Below are positions 1-8,663 of a stretch of 64,000 nt of DNA, piece after piece (the first letter of the stretch is position 1; each line of letters begins with the position of its first letter). Below the pieces are notes generated by a model that saw only the letters and a program-made list of their open reading frames with translations, ran no database searches and was not told the origin of the DNA. A program made the translations under genes and the position numbers. The DNA is from JAJXZP01 sp963787185. GTDB taxonomy: Bacteria; Spirochaetota; Spirochaetia; Treponematales; Rectinemataceae. The stretch covers positions 62,001-126,000 of the forward strand of contig CAWBCC010000011.1 of the NCBI GenBank assembly GCA_963787185.1. The letters are read 5' to 3'.

Positions 1-1389
1 GTCACGACCGATACGGGGGCCGTCGTGGGCAAGGAAACGACCGAAGGCGCCCCCGCGGAATACAAACGCATGGTGAGGGACATAGGCAGGGGCATCGGGG
101 TCATGACGGGCAGGATCGCCGCCGCGGCCGGCACGGTCGCGCCTCCTCCGGCCGTCTCTGCTCCGGGAAAGCAGACTGCGGTGCTCTCCGACTTTTCCGA
201 GGCGGTCGCGGCCCTCGACACGAAGGACGTGGCGACCGCGAAGGCAAGGCTCGAGGCGGCCCAGGCCCTCGATCCGACCGACCCTGCGGTCCGCTACTAC
301 CTGGACAAGCTCGCGAGCGGCACCAGCAAGTTCGCGGTCATCCCCGAACCCTACTATCTCCTCGACAACCCGGCCACCCTCGCCTTCCGCGACAAGGACA
401 TGGCCTACGCATACGGCGCAGTCGGCGGGACCTACCTCACCGGCGGTCCCTGGCCCAACGGCGAGCCGCCGGACAAAGAGCCGGGCACGGTCCCGCTCCA
501 CAATCTCTACGGGGCCGACGACGGCGGTCTCGGCCCGTTCGGCGACCGGGAAATCGAGGGGGACGAGTTCGTCGGCTACACGATGCCGATCGGGAAGGAC
601 TTCGGCCTCGGCGCCGAGGCCTTCTTCTCCCACCGCGAATACGACCTCGTGAGAATGAACGGACCGATGAGCTCAAGTCCTCCGCTTCCTGCCCCCTACG
701 TGCCCGCCGCGGACAGCAAGGATTTCTCGGGGGGCGTCGTCTCGTTCGGCTGGGCGGTGACCCGGCGGGTCGCCCTCGGCGCCTCTGCCACGCTCGGCAC
801 GTACAGCGGCTGGGTGGGCGATTGGAGAAACGGCGGGATGAGCAATTCGATCGTGCCCGGCAGCTTCGCGGCCGGCGAGATCGGACTTCTGCTCCGCAAT
901 TCGGACGGAAGCCTCGTATATGCATTCTCCGCTGGTGCGAGCAACTATCAGACCGATACCTTCAACTCCGATACGGTGGAGGTCAATGCGGGAAATTCGG
1001 CCCAGTTCTCGACCTATTGGGACGCGAGCGTCGCCTGGAGCTACGACCGGCTCACCGACTTCCTCGTTCTGAAGGCCATGGCGGATCTATCGGGCCTGCA
1101 GCTCGCTTCCTCGTCTTCCTACTTCCAGGTCCTACCTGCCTTCGAGCACTGGTTCGGCCACACTCTTTCGCTCCGTCTGGGCGCCGACGTCACGTTCGTC
1201 GCGGACCAGGCCTTCGAGACGGGTTTGGGCGGAACGGCCGGCCTGACCCTCGTCCTGGGCGCCTGGGAGATAGATTTCGGCGGAACCTACCGCATGCAGC
1301 CCTCCGAGGTAGTCGGCGGCGAGCTCATACCCGTGACCGTCTTCAGCATCGGCATTCGGAGAAACGGCATATTCGTCTACGACAGATGA
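1..1389 (+). CDS. CsgG-like domain / outer-membrane barrel protein, 5' end outside window
   Basis: The reading frame is open from base 1, so the true start lies upstream; a GTG at 25 is unlikely to be the start. The first residues (VTTDTGAVVGKE, then a K-R-M-V-R-D helix) look like the end of a CsgG/LpoB-type lipoprotein domain. An Ala/Pro-rich linker follows, then one TPR-like helical pair (AVAALDTKDVATAKARLEAA), then about 330 residues of alternating aromatic/polar strands typical of an outer-membrane beta-barrel. The CsgG plus TPR plus barrel arrangement is inferred from sequence texture, not from a full domain match. It probably acts in the outer membrane or periplasm; its substrate is unknown. 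Confidence 0.5.
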   Translation, partial: VTTDTGAVVGKETTEGAPAEYKRMVRDIGRGIGVMTGRIAAAAGTVAPPPAVSAPGKQTAVLSDFSEAVAALDTKDVATAKARLEAAQALDPTDPAVRYYLDKLASGTSKFAVIPEPYYLLDNPATLAFRDKDMAYAYGAVGGTYLTGGPWPNGEPPDKEPGTVPLHNLYGADDGGLGPFGDREIEGDEFVGYTMPIGKDFGLGAEAFFSHREYDLVRMNGPMSSSPPLPAPYVPAADSKDFSGGVVSFGWAVTRRVALGASATLGTYSGWVGDWRNGGMSNSIVPGSFAAGEIGLLLRNSDGSLVYAFSAGASNYQTDTFNSDTVEVNAGNSAQFSTYWDASVAWSYDRLTDFLVLKAMADLSGLQLASSSSYFQVLPAFEHWFGHTLSLRLGADVTFVADQAFETGLGGTAGLTLVLGAWEIDFGGTYRMQPSEVVGGELIPVTVFSIGIRRNGIFVYDR

Positions 1390-1459
1390 GTGGCCCCGCC
1401 GATGTCGGGCTTGACTCCCCGAGCCGCCCAACGTACCCTATTCGCATAGGAGGTCCACC

Positions 1460-1681
1460 ATGCCGGAAGCATCACAGAGCAGCGTAGACTCGAAGGAACG
1501 CTTTCACGAGGCGTGGGAACATGCCCGGGCGGCGCGCAGCTCGCTGCGCAAGAGCGTGGAAGAGCTCATCCCGCCGGGCTTCGTCGAACATCGCAGGGCC
1601 GCACGCAAGGAAATGCTTCTCGCTCTGCGGAGCCTCATAGACACCGCCATCGAACACAGCGAAAAGCGATCGAAGGACTGA
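1460..1681 (+). CDS. Small hypothetical protein (73 aa)
   Basis: An AGGAGG ribosome binding site lies 6 bases before the ATG, so this is a real small gene. The protein is highly charged and predicted helical, rich in Ala, Arg and Glu, with no signal peptide, membrane segment or cysteine. The central LIPPGFVEHRRAARKEMLLALRSLID segment is an amphipathic helix that could form a coiled coil. I do not recognise a family. It follows the barrel gene by 70 bases on the same strand and faces the UbiB-type gene convergently, so it may be the last gene of the upstream unit. Confidence 0.6.
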   Translation: MPEASQSSVDSKERFHEAWEHARAARSSLRKSVEELIPPGFVEHRRAARKEMLLALRSLIDTAIEHSEKRSKD

Positions 1682-1785
1682 TCGGCCGCGGGATTGTCCA
1701 ATAAGGGCCACCCCGCACCGATAGGTCATTCGAAACGTTCGAAGTGGGATAATAAAAACCCAAGCTGCCTCTTTGGACAGTTCTC

Positions 1786-3441
1786 TCATCTCGCCAGGAG
1801 TATCCAGAGTAGAAGAATAAGCTCCGCGCCCCCGAGCACCAGCGCAAAGAGCAGCCGCCCTCCCAGATAGAGCTGGGTGCCGGCGACGAGCCCTGCGGCG
1901 AACACGACGCAGCCGGAGAGTTTGCGAATCCCGATTTCCAGGCGCGCCATGTGCTGCTTGAGCTCCGGCGTCCGGACGTCCAGTCTTCCCTGTTGCAGTC
2001 TGGCCGCGAGATCGTCGGCGCGCTTCGGAAGGCCGACGAGAAGCCTGACGGCCGATTCGGCTTCCCTGAGCAGGACGCGGACGCCGCCTTCCCCCTGTTC
2101 CCTCATCAGCCGCACGACATAGGGCGAGAGCCCCTTCCAGACGCTGAACTCCGGGTCGAGCCCCGATGCCATCCCCGAAAGGATGCCGATGCAGCGCCCC
2201 AGCAAGATCAGGTCCTCGGGCACCTGGAAGGGCATGTCGTACAGGAGCTCTCCGAACTCGTCGGCGAATGCCTTGATCTGCCGATCGCTTATGCGCAGCA
2301 TGTCCCGCGTCGACCTGCCCCACAGCGTGTCGAGCAGCCGGGCGCAGGCCCGCTCGAGCAGCTCCAGGTCGGCTTCCGGGAGAAGCACGTGGAGTTCGTC
2401 GAAGGCCCTCACCAGGCGGGAGGCATCTTTGGTGCCTATAGCCAGGAGCCCCTCGCGAAGGGCTGCGAAGGCCTCGGCGGCTATCGTTCCGGTCATGCCG
2501 AAATCGACGAATACGAGCTTCCATCGCTTCGGCACCGCGGAGTCCGGCGCCGGCAGGATGAAAAGATTGCCCGGGTGGGGGTCCGCGTGGAAGAAGCCGT
2601 CTTCGAAGACTTGCTTCAGGTAAACGTCGAGGAGCTTGTCTGCGACGGCCGCCCGGTCGATTCCCGCGGCTTCGATCGCCGCGTAGTCCACGATTTTGAT
2701 GGCGCCCACGTCCTGAAGCGTCAGCACTCGGCGCGTCGTATGGGTCCAGAGCACTTCGGGAACCACAATCTCCGGACTGTCGGCGAAGTTGTGGGCGAAG
2801 CGTTCGGCGTTCTTGCCCTCGTGAAGGTAGTCGATCTCCTCGTACAGCGTGCGGCTGAACTCTTCGACGAGGGCCGGCACGTTGGCGTGTCTTCGGATGG
2901 ACTGCAATCTCGCCAGCCATCCGCCGGCCACCCTGAGCGCCGCGAGATCGGCCTCGATGATTTCCTCTATATGCGGCCGCTGGACCTTGACCACGACCCA
3001 GTCCGGCACGGGACTGCCCGGAACCTTTTGCCGCGGTCGCGCGCGGTGGACCTGCCCTATCGAGGCGGAGGCGAGCGGGAGAGGCTCGAAGTCCTCGAAC
3101 ATCTCGGCCAGAGGCGCGCCGAACTCGGCCTCCACGACCTCCCGGATGGCCTCGAACGATTCGGCGCCCACCTCATCCTGGAGCCCGGACAGTTCGGAGG
3201 TGATCTCGCGCGGCAGGACATCCAGGCGGGAGGAGAGGAACTGCCCGACCTTGATCAAAACCCCGCCCATCTGTACGGCGAGCTCGCGGAAGGATCGGGC
3301 GATTCCGCGCATCCGGGCGGAGCGGGTCTTGCGGGAAAGCGAAGCGAGCCCGAGTTTCGGCAGAATGAAATCCCACAAGAGCTCCCGGATCATGACTCTC
3401 GAAAAGAATGTCAAAGTGCGCCGATAGCGAGCTTTCTGCAT
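1786..3441 (-). CDS. ABC1/AarF/UbiB-family atypical protein kinase
   Basis: This is an atypical kinase/ATPase of the UbiB (ADCK) family, 551 aa, a usual length. Visible family hallmarks are the KxGQ motif (KVGQFLSSR, about residue 64), the Ala-rich loop ASIGQVH (about 126-132) that replaces the P-loop, the VVKVQRP lysine (about 152), the E-E-IDYLHEG segment, the catalytic-loop DPHPGN and the DFG equivalent DFGMTG. The last 50 residues form two hydrophobic helices, typical of membrane-anchored UbiB proteins. Known relatives support isoprenoid-quinone or lipid metabolism; the actual role here is not shown by the neighbours. The ATG sits 7 bases after a TATACT box with no ribosome binding site, suggesting a leaderless mRNA. 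Confidence 0.85.
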   Translation of the reverse strand: MQKARYRRTLTFFSRVMIRELLWDFILPKLGLASLSRKTRSARMRGIARSFRELAVQMGGVLIKVGQFLSSRLDVLPREITSELSGLQDEVGAESFEAIREVVEAEFGAPLAEMFEDFEPLPLASASIGQVHRARPRQKVPGSPVPDWVVVKVQRPHIEEIIEADLAALRVAGGWLARLQSIRRHANVPALVEEFSRTLYEEIDYLHEGKNAERFAHNFADSPEIVVPEVLWTHTTRRVLTLQDVGAIKIVDYAAIEAAGIDRAAVADKLLDVYLKQVFEDGFFHADPHPGNLFILPAPDSAVPKRWKLVFVDFGMTGTIAAEAFAALREGLLAIGTKDASRLVRAFDELHVLLPEADLELLERACARLLDTLWGRSTRDMLRISDRQIKAFADEFGELLYDMPFQVPEDLILLGRCIGILSGMASGLDPEFSVWKGLSPYVVRLMREQGEGGVRVLLREAESAVRLLVGLPKRADDLAARLQQGRLDVRTPELKQHMARLEIGIRKLSGCVVFAAGLVAGTQLYLGGRLLFALVLGGAELILLLWILLAR

Positions 3442-3448
3442 GCCGACG

Positions 3449-3477
3449 AGTATATAGGGGACTAGCTTCCGTGAGAA
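3449..3477 (-). promoter_or_regulatory. Candidate promoter of the UbiB-type gene (leaderless)
   Basis: Reading the minus strand, TTCTCA (3477-3472), a 17-base spacer and TATACT (3454-3449) precede the ATG at 3441 by only 7 bases. Transcription would therefore start at or next to the A of the start codon. No purine-rich ribosome binding site is present. Confidence 0.5.
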
Positions 3478-3490
3478 TGAGGCGGTCGAG

Positions 3491-4300
3491 CTACCGGCCG
3501 ATGCCCGTCAGGACTCGCTCGAACCATGCGGGATCGGGCCGCCGCGGCGGCAGCTGCCGGAACATGGCGAGAATGCGCGCGCGGTTCCGCGGCCCCTCGG
3601 CCGCGGGCAGGTACTCATCCCCGAAATCGGCTTCGATGCCGCGCCGCCGGGCTTCGGCCCTCAGCAGGGCCCGGTCGTTGAGCATGTTCTTCCAGATCAG
3701 GCATTCGCAGGGATTGCCGCGGACCATGAGACTGCAGGTCCTGTCGAAGTAGGCGATCACGTGCCGTCTCGCGCGGCTGAGCAGGGCTTTGGCGGCGGGG
3801 AGGGAAAGTTCGAGAGCCTCGGCGGCTTCTCCGACCGAGAGTCCGAAGGTCTCGACCAGAGCGAAGACCGCACGCTGGTGAAGAGTCAGGCGCTCGACCA
3901 TGGCAGCGAAACAGGCATCGCGGATCTCGCGCACGCTCTCGTCCACTTCGGCGAGCTCGGCGGGCAGGGGGCCGAGATCGGGGATTTCGACGGCCCTCCC
4001 CTCGCGCTCGAGATCGCTCAGATACTCGATCGACAATGGAGCGACTCCCGCCGAGCGCCGCTCTTCCTGGAGAAAGAGGTTCAGGCAGATGCGCCGAGCC
4101 CAGGGGAGGAGGAGCGAGAGCTTCCTCAGCTGCCCGCGCTTTTCCCAGGCGACCAGGACGCTGTCCTGCGCGAGATCGCGCGCCCGCTCGCGATCGTTGG
4201 TGAGCCGGTAGGCGATCGCGAAGAGATAGCCCGCCGCTCCGACGAGACGCTTGCCGAAGTCGGCGTCGACCGCCGCATTCACGGGCATCGGATTCGCCAT
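3491..4300 (-). CDS. ECF-type RNA polymerase sigma factor with C-terminal Cys motif
   Basis: A 269-aa sigma-70 family extracytoplasmic-function sigma factor. The region-2 helix is visible in YLFAIAYRLTNDRERARDLAQDSV and a region-4 helix-turn-helix in LTLHQRAVFALVETFGLSVGEAAEALELS. A C-terminal extension of about 80 residues carries C-SLMVRGNP-CEC, a Cys-x(8)-Cys-x-Cys cluster that resembles an extension seen in some ECF groups and might bind metal or sense redox state. No anti-sigma gene is adjacent. The start was chosen because TATAAT ends 7 bases before this ATG and overlaps the alternative ATG at 4309, implying a leaderless transcript. The open frame extends further upstream but only as antisense of other genes. 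Confidence 0.8.
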   Translation of the reverse strand: MANPMPVNAAVDADFGKRLVGAAGYLFAIAYRLTNDRERARDLAQDSVLVAWEKRGQLRKLSLLLPWARRICLNLFLQEERRSAGVAPLSIEYLSDLEREGRAVEIPDLGPLPAELAEVDESVREIRDACFAAMVERLTLHQRAVFALVETFGLSVGEAAEALELSLPAAKALLSRARRHVIAYFDRTCSLMVRGNPCECLIWKNMLNDRALLRAEARRRGIEADFGDEYLPAAEGPRNRARILAMFRQLPPRRPDPAWFERVLTGIGR

Positions 4301-4307
4301 GGATCTC

Positions 4308-4313
4308 ATTATA
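4308..4313 (-). promoter_or_regulatory. -10 box (TATAAT) of the ECF sigma gene
   Basis: A perfect TATAAT on the minus strand ends 7 bases before the ATG at 4300. The -35 match is weak (TTCCCG at a 17-base spacing). With no ribosome binding site, the spacing implies a leaderless mRNA. Confidence 0.45.
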
Positions 4314-4516
4314 ATGCAGGCCCCGGAGATCGGGAAACCGGCAAGACACCGTGTCCGCGCCGGATTGACGGAGGCAGCGCATTTTTCGGCCCGAGGCCCG
4401 CATCTTCGGTCCCGGAATATGCATCTTGCTAGAGTAGATACAAGCGACGCCTGCACCATGCCTCGAAGCGGATCGGACGAATCGCGCAGGCGAGCCGCAG
4501 CACAGGAGGTTCGCAC

Positions 4517-4993
4517 ATGAGATTGCCTTTCTCCGGCCTTTTCGCCCTCTCCCTCGCCTTTCTGGCGACAGCCGCGGGAATGGCGTCGTGCGGGACGGGA
4601 CGGGACGAGCGGAAAGCGCTCCTCTCTTTCTACGATGCGAACGACGCGGGCCGATTCGATCTCAGCCTGTCCATGGTCGCCGATAATGTGGCCTTCGATT
4701 CGTGGGCTCAGGCGATCAACGGCAACCATTTGGGGACGCGGCACCTCGTGGGCAAGGATGCGCTGCGCCCCTACCTGGGCGAACGCGGTCTTTGCAGAAA
4801 CTTCTACGGCCCAGGCGGTCCGTTTTATCGATTGCGCTCGATACGCGTCTCCGGCGGGAAGGTCTCCTTCGAGCTCCTCCCCGATCGCACGACGGCCAGC
4901 GGCAGGCCGTACAACACGTATAGGGGAGAGTTCGTCTTCGCTGAGGGGCGCATCCGGGCCATTACCATGGTGGAAATCATTGGCTGGCTCTAA
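4517..4993 (+). CDS. Lipoprotein, possible NTF2/SnoaL-like fold
   Basis: A 158-aa secreted protein: an 18-residue hydrophobic signal segment ends in AAGMASC, a relaxed lipobox of the kind spirochaetes tolerate, so residue 25 is probably lipidated. The mature part (KALLSFYDANDAGRFDLSLSMVADNVAFDSWAQ, then paired strands) resembles an NTF2/SnoaL-like single domain, but I cannot confirm catalytic residues. The start follows an AGGAGG site 7 bases upstream. It is divergent from the ECF sigma gene, with 216 bases between; whether the sigma factor controls it is unknown. Confidence 0.6.
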   Translation: MRLPFSGLFALSLAFLATAAGMASCGTGRDERKALLSFYDANDAGRFDLSLSMVADNVAFDSWAQAINGNHLGTRHLVGKDALRPYLGERGLCRNFYGPGGPFYRLRSIRVSGGKVSFELLPDRTTASGRPYNTYRGEFVFAEGRIRAITMVEIIGWL

Positions 4994-5099
4994 CCCGGAT
5001 CGACGCCGAATGAGGGCTGTTCCGCTCGCAGGCCACGACGTCCGCCTTGACGCTCCGCTAGGGCGCGATAGAATGACTGGAGTGCGACAAGGAGGCAGC

Positions 5100-6323
5100 A
5101 TGCCGCAATTGCGAGCCGAAGTCACCGACGCCGAGGAACTCAACGATATCCTGGTCAAGCTGGAGAAGCTTCATCATATCCGCGACCTCTCCACCCTCCT
5201 CGACAGCATACTTTTCGAGACGCGCTCCCTTGCGTCCGCCGACGCCGGCTCCATCTTCCTGGTCGAAAACGGCAAGCTCAAGTTCAGCTACGTTCAAAAC
5301 GACACTCTTTTCCGCAACGACTTCCTCGCGAACAAATACATCTATTCCAACAGCGAGGTGACGATAGACCAGAACTCCCTGGCGGGTTATGTCGCCACCA
5401 CGGGAGAGGCGCTGCTCATCCCCGACGCATATAGGCTCGATCCCGATGCGCCCTATTCTTTCAACCCGTATTTCGACGAGATATCTTCGTACAAGACCAA
5501 ATCCATGCTGATCGTCGCGCTGCGAACCAGCAGAAACGATCTCGTGGGCGTCCTCGAGCTGATCAACCGCCTGGACAAGAACGGGGTCGTCCTCCCCTTC
5601 ACCGCCAAGCAGCGGGCGATCGTGTCCCAGTTCGCCTTCTACGCGGGCGTCGCCATCGAGCGCGCGATCCTGCTCCGCGACGTCGTCTACAAGATGGTGC
5701 GGATGATGGCTCTGCGCGACCCGGAGGAGACCAAGCCCCATGTGAACAGGGTCGGATTCTACGCGGTCGAGATATACAAGCGCTGGGCCTCCGCGCACGA
5801 CGTGCCCAGGACCGAAATGGAGCACTACGAGGATATCCTGCAGATGTCCGCCATGCTCCACGACATCGGCAAGGTGGGCATCCCCGACGCGATCCTCCGG
5901 AAGCCGGGCCCGCTCGACGACGCCGAACGGGAATACATGAAGATGCACGTGGTTTTCGGAGCCTGCTACTTCGAAGATCCCCACTCCGAATGGGATACTC
6001 TCGCGCGAGAGATATCGCTCAACCACCACGAGAAGTGGGACGGCACGGGATACCCCGGGCCGATCACCGACCTGAGCGTCGAGCGTCTTCCCGGCCTGCC
6101 CGGCAAGAAGGGCCGCGAGATACCCCTTTCGGCGAGAATAGTCGCCGTCGCCGACGTCTATGACGCTCTCGGCAGCAAGCGCGCCTACAAAGAAGCGTGG
6201 GAGGAGGATCGCGTGCTGCACAAGATGCGCGAGGAATCGGGCAGGCACTTCGATCCCGAAATCGTGGATATATTCTTCGAGATATACGACATCATCCGGG
6301 CGATCAGACAGAAGTGGGAATGA
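5100..6323 (+). CDS. GAF domain HD-GYP phosphodiesterase
   Basis: A 407-aa cytoplasmic protein with an N-terminal GAF sensor (about residues 20-200; GSIFLVENGKLKF, SLAGYVATTGEALLIPD, LVGVLELINR) and a C-terminal HD-GYP domain. The metal and catalytic motifs are present: MLHDIGKVGIPD, HHEKWDGTGYP and ARIVAVADVYDAL. HD-GYP proteins of this type hydrolyse cyclic di-GMP, so it probably lowers that second messenger in response to a ligand bound by GAF. AAGGAGG lies 5 bases before this ATG, which decides the start against longer in-frame options that run through the upstream gene. The convergent CYTH gene ends 14 bases after its stop. Confidence 0.88.
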   Translation: MPQLRAEVTDAEELNDILVKLEKLHHIRDLSTLLDSILFETRSLASADAGSIFLVENGKLKFSYVQNDTLFRNDFLANKYIYSNSEVTIDQNSLAGYVATTGEALLIPDAYRLDPDAPYSFNPYFDEISSYKTKSMLIVALRTSRNDLVGVLELINRLDKNGVVLPFTAKQRAIVSQFAFYAGVAIERAILLRDVVYKMVRMMALRDPEETKPHVNRVGFYAVEIYKRWASAHDVPRTEMEHYEDILQMSAMLHDIGKVGIPDAILRKPGPLDDAEREYMKMHVVFGACYFEDPHSEWDTLAREISLNHHEKWDGTGYPGPITDLSVERLPGLPGKKGREIPLSARIVAVADVYDALGSKRAYKEAWEEDRVLHKMREESGRHFDPEIVDIFFEIYDIIRAIRQKWE

Positions 6324-6337
6324 AGCCGGAAGCGGGC

Positions 6338-6937
6338 TCAGATTCGCGGAATCCTGCCAGCGGCCATGAGGAGCTCGGAATAGTAACGAGGCTCGATTTC
6401 GGACGCGCTCACGCCTGAGCGCTCGAGCAGGCCGCGGATCCCGGCCCGGGCCATCGCGGCCGGCTCTTCGCTTTCGAGGAGCACTTCTATCTCGATGAAG
6501 TCGCCCAGGCCCTCGACCTCGATGATTTCGATTGTCGCGGAGGCGAAGGGCGGCGCTTCGCCGCCCCGCCCCGAAGGCCCGTCGGCGGGAATCGCATCCC
6601 AGACGTACTTGGATCCCCGTTTGCGTTTGGTATAGAAAGGTTCGCAGCCCAGACGCTGGCAGAGCTCCACGAAGACCTGGGGATCGGAGACGCCGAACTC
6701 GCGCTCCAGATTGACTTCGAGGCCGGCCTCGACGCGCTTGGTCTTGAAGGTCACGACCGACGAGCCGTCCTCCTCTCGGATGCGAAAGCCCTTGGTCTCC
6801 CGCTGGAGCCGCCAATCGGGCCCGTGCCAGTAGGAATCGAACTTCTGGACGGACCCGGCGAAGCGCGCGAAGGTCGCCACCCGAGCCTCCACGGCCCTTC
6901 GGTCGCGCAGGTGAGCCTTGAGCTCCACCTCTATCAT
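6338..6937 (-). CDS. CYTH domain / class IV adenylate cyclase-like protein (CyaB type)
   Basis: A 199-aa soluble CYTH-fold protein. The N-terminal signature E-x-E-x-K is intact (MIEVELKAHL), followed by RLQRETKGFRIREEDG, VTFKTKR and a late IEIEVLLE strand that line the phosphate tunnel in this family. CYTH proteins act as class IV adenylate cyclases, thiamine triphosphatases or inorganic triphosphatases; sequence alone does not choose between them here. It lies downstream of the phosphoglycerate mutase gene by 18 bases on the same strand and is probably co-transcribed with it. Confidence 0.78.
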   Translation of the reverse strand: MIEVELKAHLRDRRAVEARVATFARFAGSVQKFDSYWHGPDWRLQRETKGFRIREEDGSSVVTFKTKRVEAGLEVNLEREFGVSDPQVFVELCQRLGCEPFYTKRKRGSKYVWDAIPADGPSGRGGEAPPFASATIEIIEVEGLGDFIEIEVLLESEEPAAMARAGIRGLLERSGVSASEIEPRYYSELLMAAGRIPRI

Positions 6938-6955
6938 CTCTCCCCCTCGGGCGGA

Positions 6956-8644
6956 CTACCGGACCTTCATGCGAAGGACCGACGGATCGTAGCCCTCGGG
7001 CGCCTCGTAGCCGAGCAGTTCGATGCAGGTCGCGGCGAGACTCGAAATGCCCAGGCCCTCGCGCAGCTCCGCGGCGTATTCGCCACCGCCCTCGGGATCG
7101 AAAAGCACGCAGGGCACGGGATTGAGCGAATGGCTGGTCTTGGCGCGCGGGGAGCCGTCGCTCTTCGCGAGAACCGCCCCCGACTTCTTGTCGTGCTCGA
7201 ACATGTCGTCGGAGTTGCCGTGGTCGGCTGTCAGTATCATGGTTCCGCCGGCGCGCTCCACCGCGGCCCGCAGCCTGCCCAGCTGGAGGTCCATGCCCTC
7301 CATGCCGACCACCACCGCCTGGTACACGCCCGTGTGGCCCACCATGTCGCCGCTGGGATAGTTGAGTCGGATGAATCGATACTTCCCGGAATCGATCGCC
7401 TCGATGACCTTGTCGGTTATTTCGGCGCACTTCATCCACGGCCGCTGTTCGAAGGGCACGCGGTCGGAGGGAACTTCCACGTAATCCTCCGTCTCATCGG
7501 AGAACTTGCCCGTACGGTTGCCGTTGAAGAAGTAGGTCACGTGCCCGTACTTCTGAGTCTCCGATATGGCCAGGAGGGGGACGCCGGTGGCCGCGAGGTA
7601 CTCGCCCATGGTGCGATCAATGGAGGGAGGCTCGACGATGTACTGTCTGGGAACGTGGGCGTCCCCGTCGTACTCCATCATGCCGGCGTATTCGACCTTG
7701 GGTCTGCGGCCGCGGTCGAACTTGTCGAAGTCGTCCCGCTCGAAAGCGGAGGTGATCTCGAGAGCCCTGTCGCCGCGGAAGTTGAAGTATATCACCGAAT
7801 CGCTGTCCTCGATCGTTCCGACGGGCTTGCCTCCCTCGGCGACGACGAACTCGTGCAGATCCTGGTCGATCACGTCGGGCCGCTCGGCGCGATACGCCTC
7901 GATGGCCGCCCTGGCGCTCGGAAACTGCCGCCCCGCTCCGTGTACGTGACACTCCCAGCCGCGGTGCACCTGCTCCCAGTCGGCGCCGTAGCGGTCCATC
8001 GTGATGTACTGCCGGCCTCCGCCCGAAGCTATGCGGCAGTCCATCCCCTGCCGGCGCAGGGAAGCGAGAAAGGCCTCGAAAGGATCGATGTACTCCAGGG
8101 CGCTCTGCTCGCCCACATCGCGACCGTCGAGGAGAATGTGCACGCGGGCGCGCTCGACTCCCTCCTCGGCCGCGCGGGCCAGCATGGCCTTGAGGTGTTC
8201 GATGTGCGAATGGACGTTGCCGTCGGAGAAGAGACCGATGAAGTGCAGGGTGCGCGCGGCCGAAGAGGCACCTTTCGCCCCTCCTCCGCCTTTCGCGTTG
8301 GCGATCAGCTTTTTCCAGGTCGAGCCCCGGAACATCGCTCCCGTCTCGATCGAGGTCGAGACGAGCTTGGCGCCCTGAGCGTAGACGCGGCCGCAGCCGA
8401 TCGCATTGTGTCCCACTTCGGAATTGCCCATGTCCTCGTCGGAGGGCAGGCCCACCGCGATGCCGTGGGCCTTGAGCTTCGTGTGCGGCGAGGAGGACTC
8501 CATCGCACGGAAGTGCCACATCTTGGAATCGGCGACGGCGTCGCCCTCCGGGTAGCGGCCGTAGCCTACGCCGTCCATGATGACGAGCACGAGGGGACCG
8601 CGCCGGCCTTTCCATGCGGGGTTCTTCGCCAGAGCCTGTACCAT
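6956..8644 (-). CDS. gpmI: 2,3-bisphosphoglycerate-independent phosphoglycerate mutase
   Basis: Interconverts 3- and 2-phosphoglycerate in glycolysis. This is an alkaline-phosphatase superfamily enzyme with an N-terminal metal motif VIMDGVGYG, the catalytic serine in DEDMGNSEVGHNAIG, the LLDGRDV and YFNFRGDRA segments, and the C-terminal metal site LTADHGNSDDM. At 562 aa it is longer than the usual 510 aa. Two in-frame ATGs occur at 8650 and 8644; TAGGAG touches the first and lies 6 bases before the second, so 8644 was preferred. The apt gene lies 19 bases upstream on the same strand, suggesting one operon. Confidence 0.92.
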   Translation of the reverse strand: MVQALAKNPAWKGRRGPLVLVIMDGVGYGRYPEGDAVADSKMWHFRAMESSSPHTKLKAHGIAVGLPSDEDMGNSEVGHNAIGCGRVYAQGAKLVSTSIETGAMFRGSTWKKLIANAKGGGGAKGASSAARTLHFIGLFSDGNVHSHIEHLKAMLARAAEEGVERARVHILLDGRDVGEQSALEYIDPFEAFLASLRRQGMDCRIASGGGRQYITMDRYGADWEQVHRGWECHVHGAGRQFPSARAAIEAYRAERPDVIDQDLHEFVVAEGGKPVGTIEDSDSVIYFNFRGDRALEITSAFERDDFDKFDRGRRPKVEYAGMMEYDGDAHVPRQYIVEPPSIDRTMGEYLAATGVPLLAISETQKYGHVTYFFNGNRTGKFSDETEDYVEVPSDRVPFEQRPWMKCAEITDKVIEAIDSGKYRFIRLNYPSGDMVGHTGVYQAVVVGMEGMDLQLGRLRAAVERAGGTMILTADHGNSDDMFEHDKKSGAVLAKSDGSPRAKTSHSLNPVPCVLFDPEGGGEYAAELREGLGISSLAATCIELLGYEAPEGYDPSVLRMKVR

Positions 8645-8663
8645 GACCATCTCCTATATAAGA

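Noticed and set aside
4301..5158. Long N-terminal extension of the ECF sigma factor
   Set aside because: The extension is antisense to two supported genes and contains no sigma domain; the leaderless ATG at 4300 explains the start.
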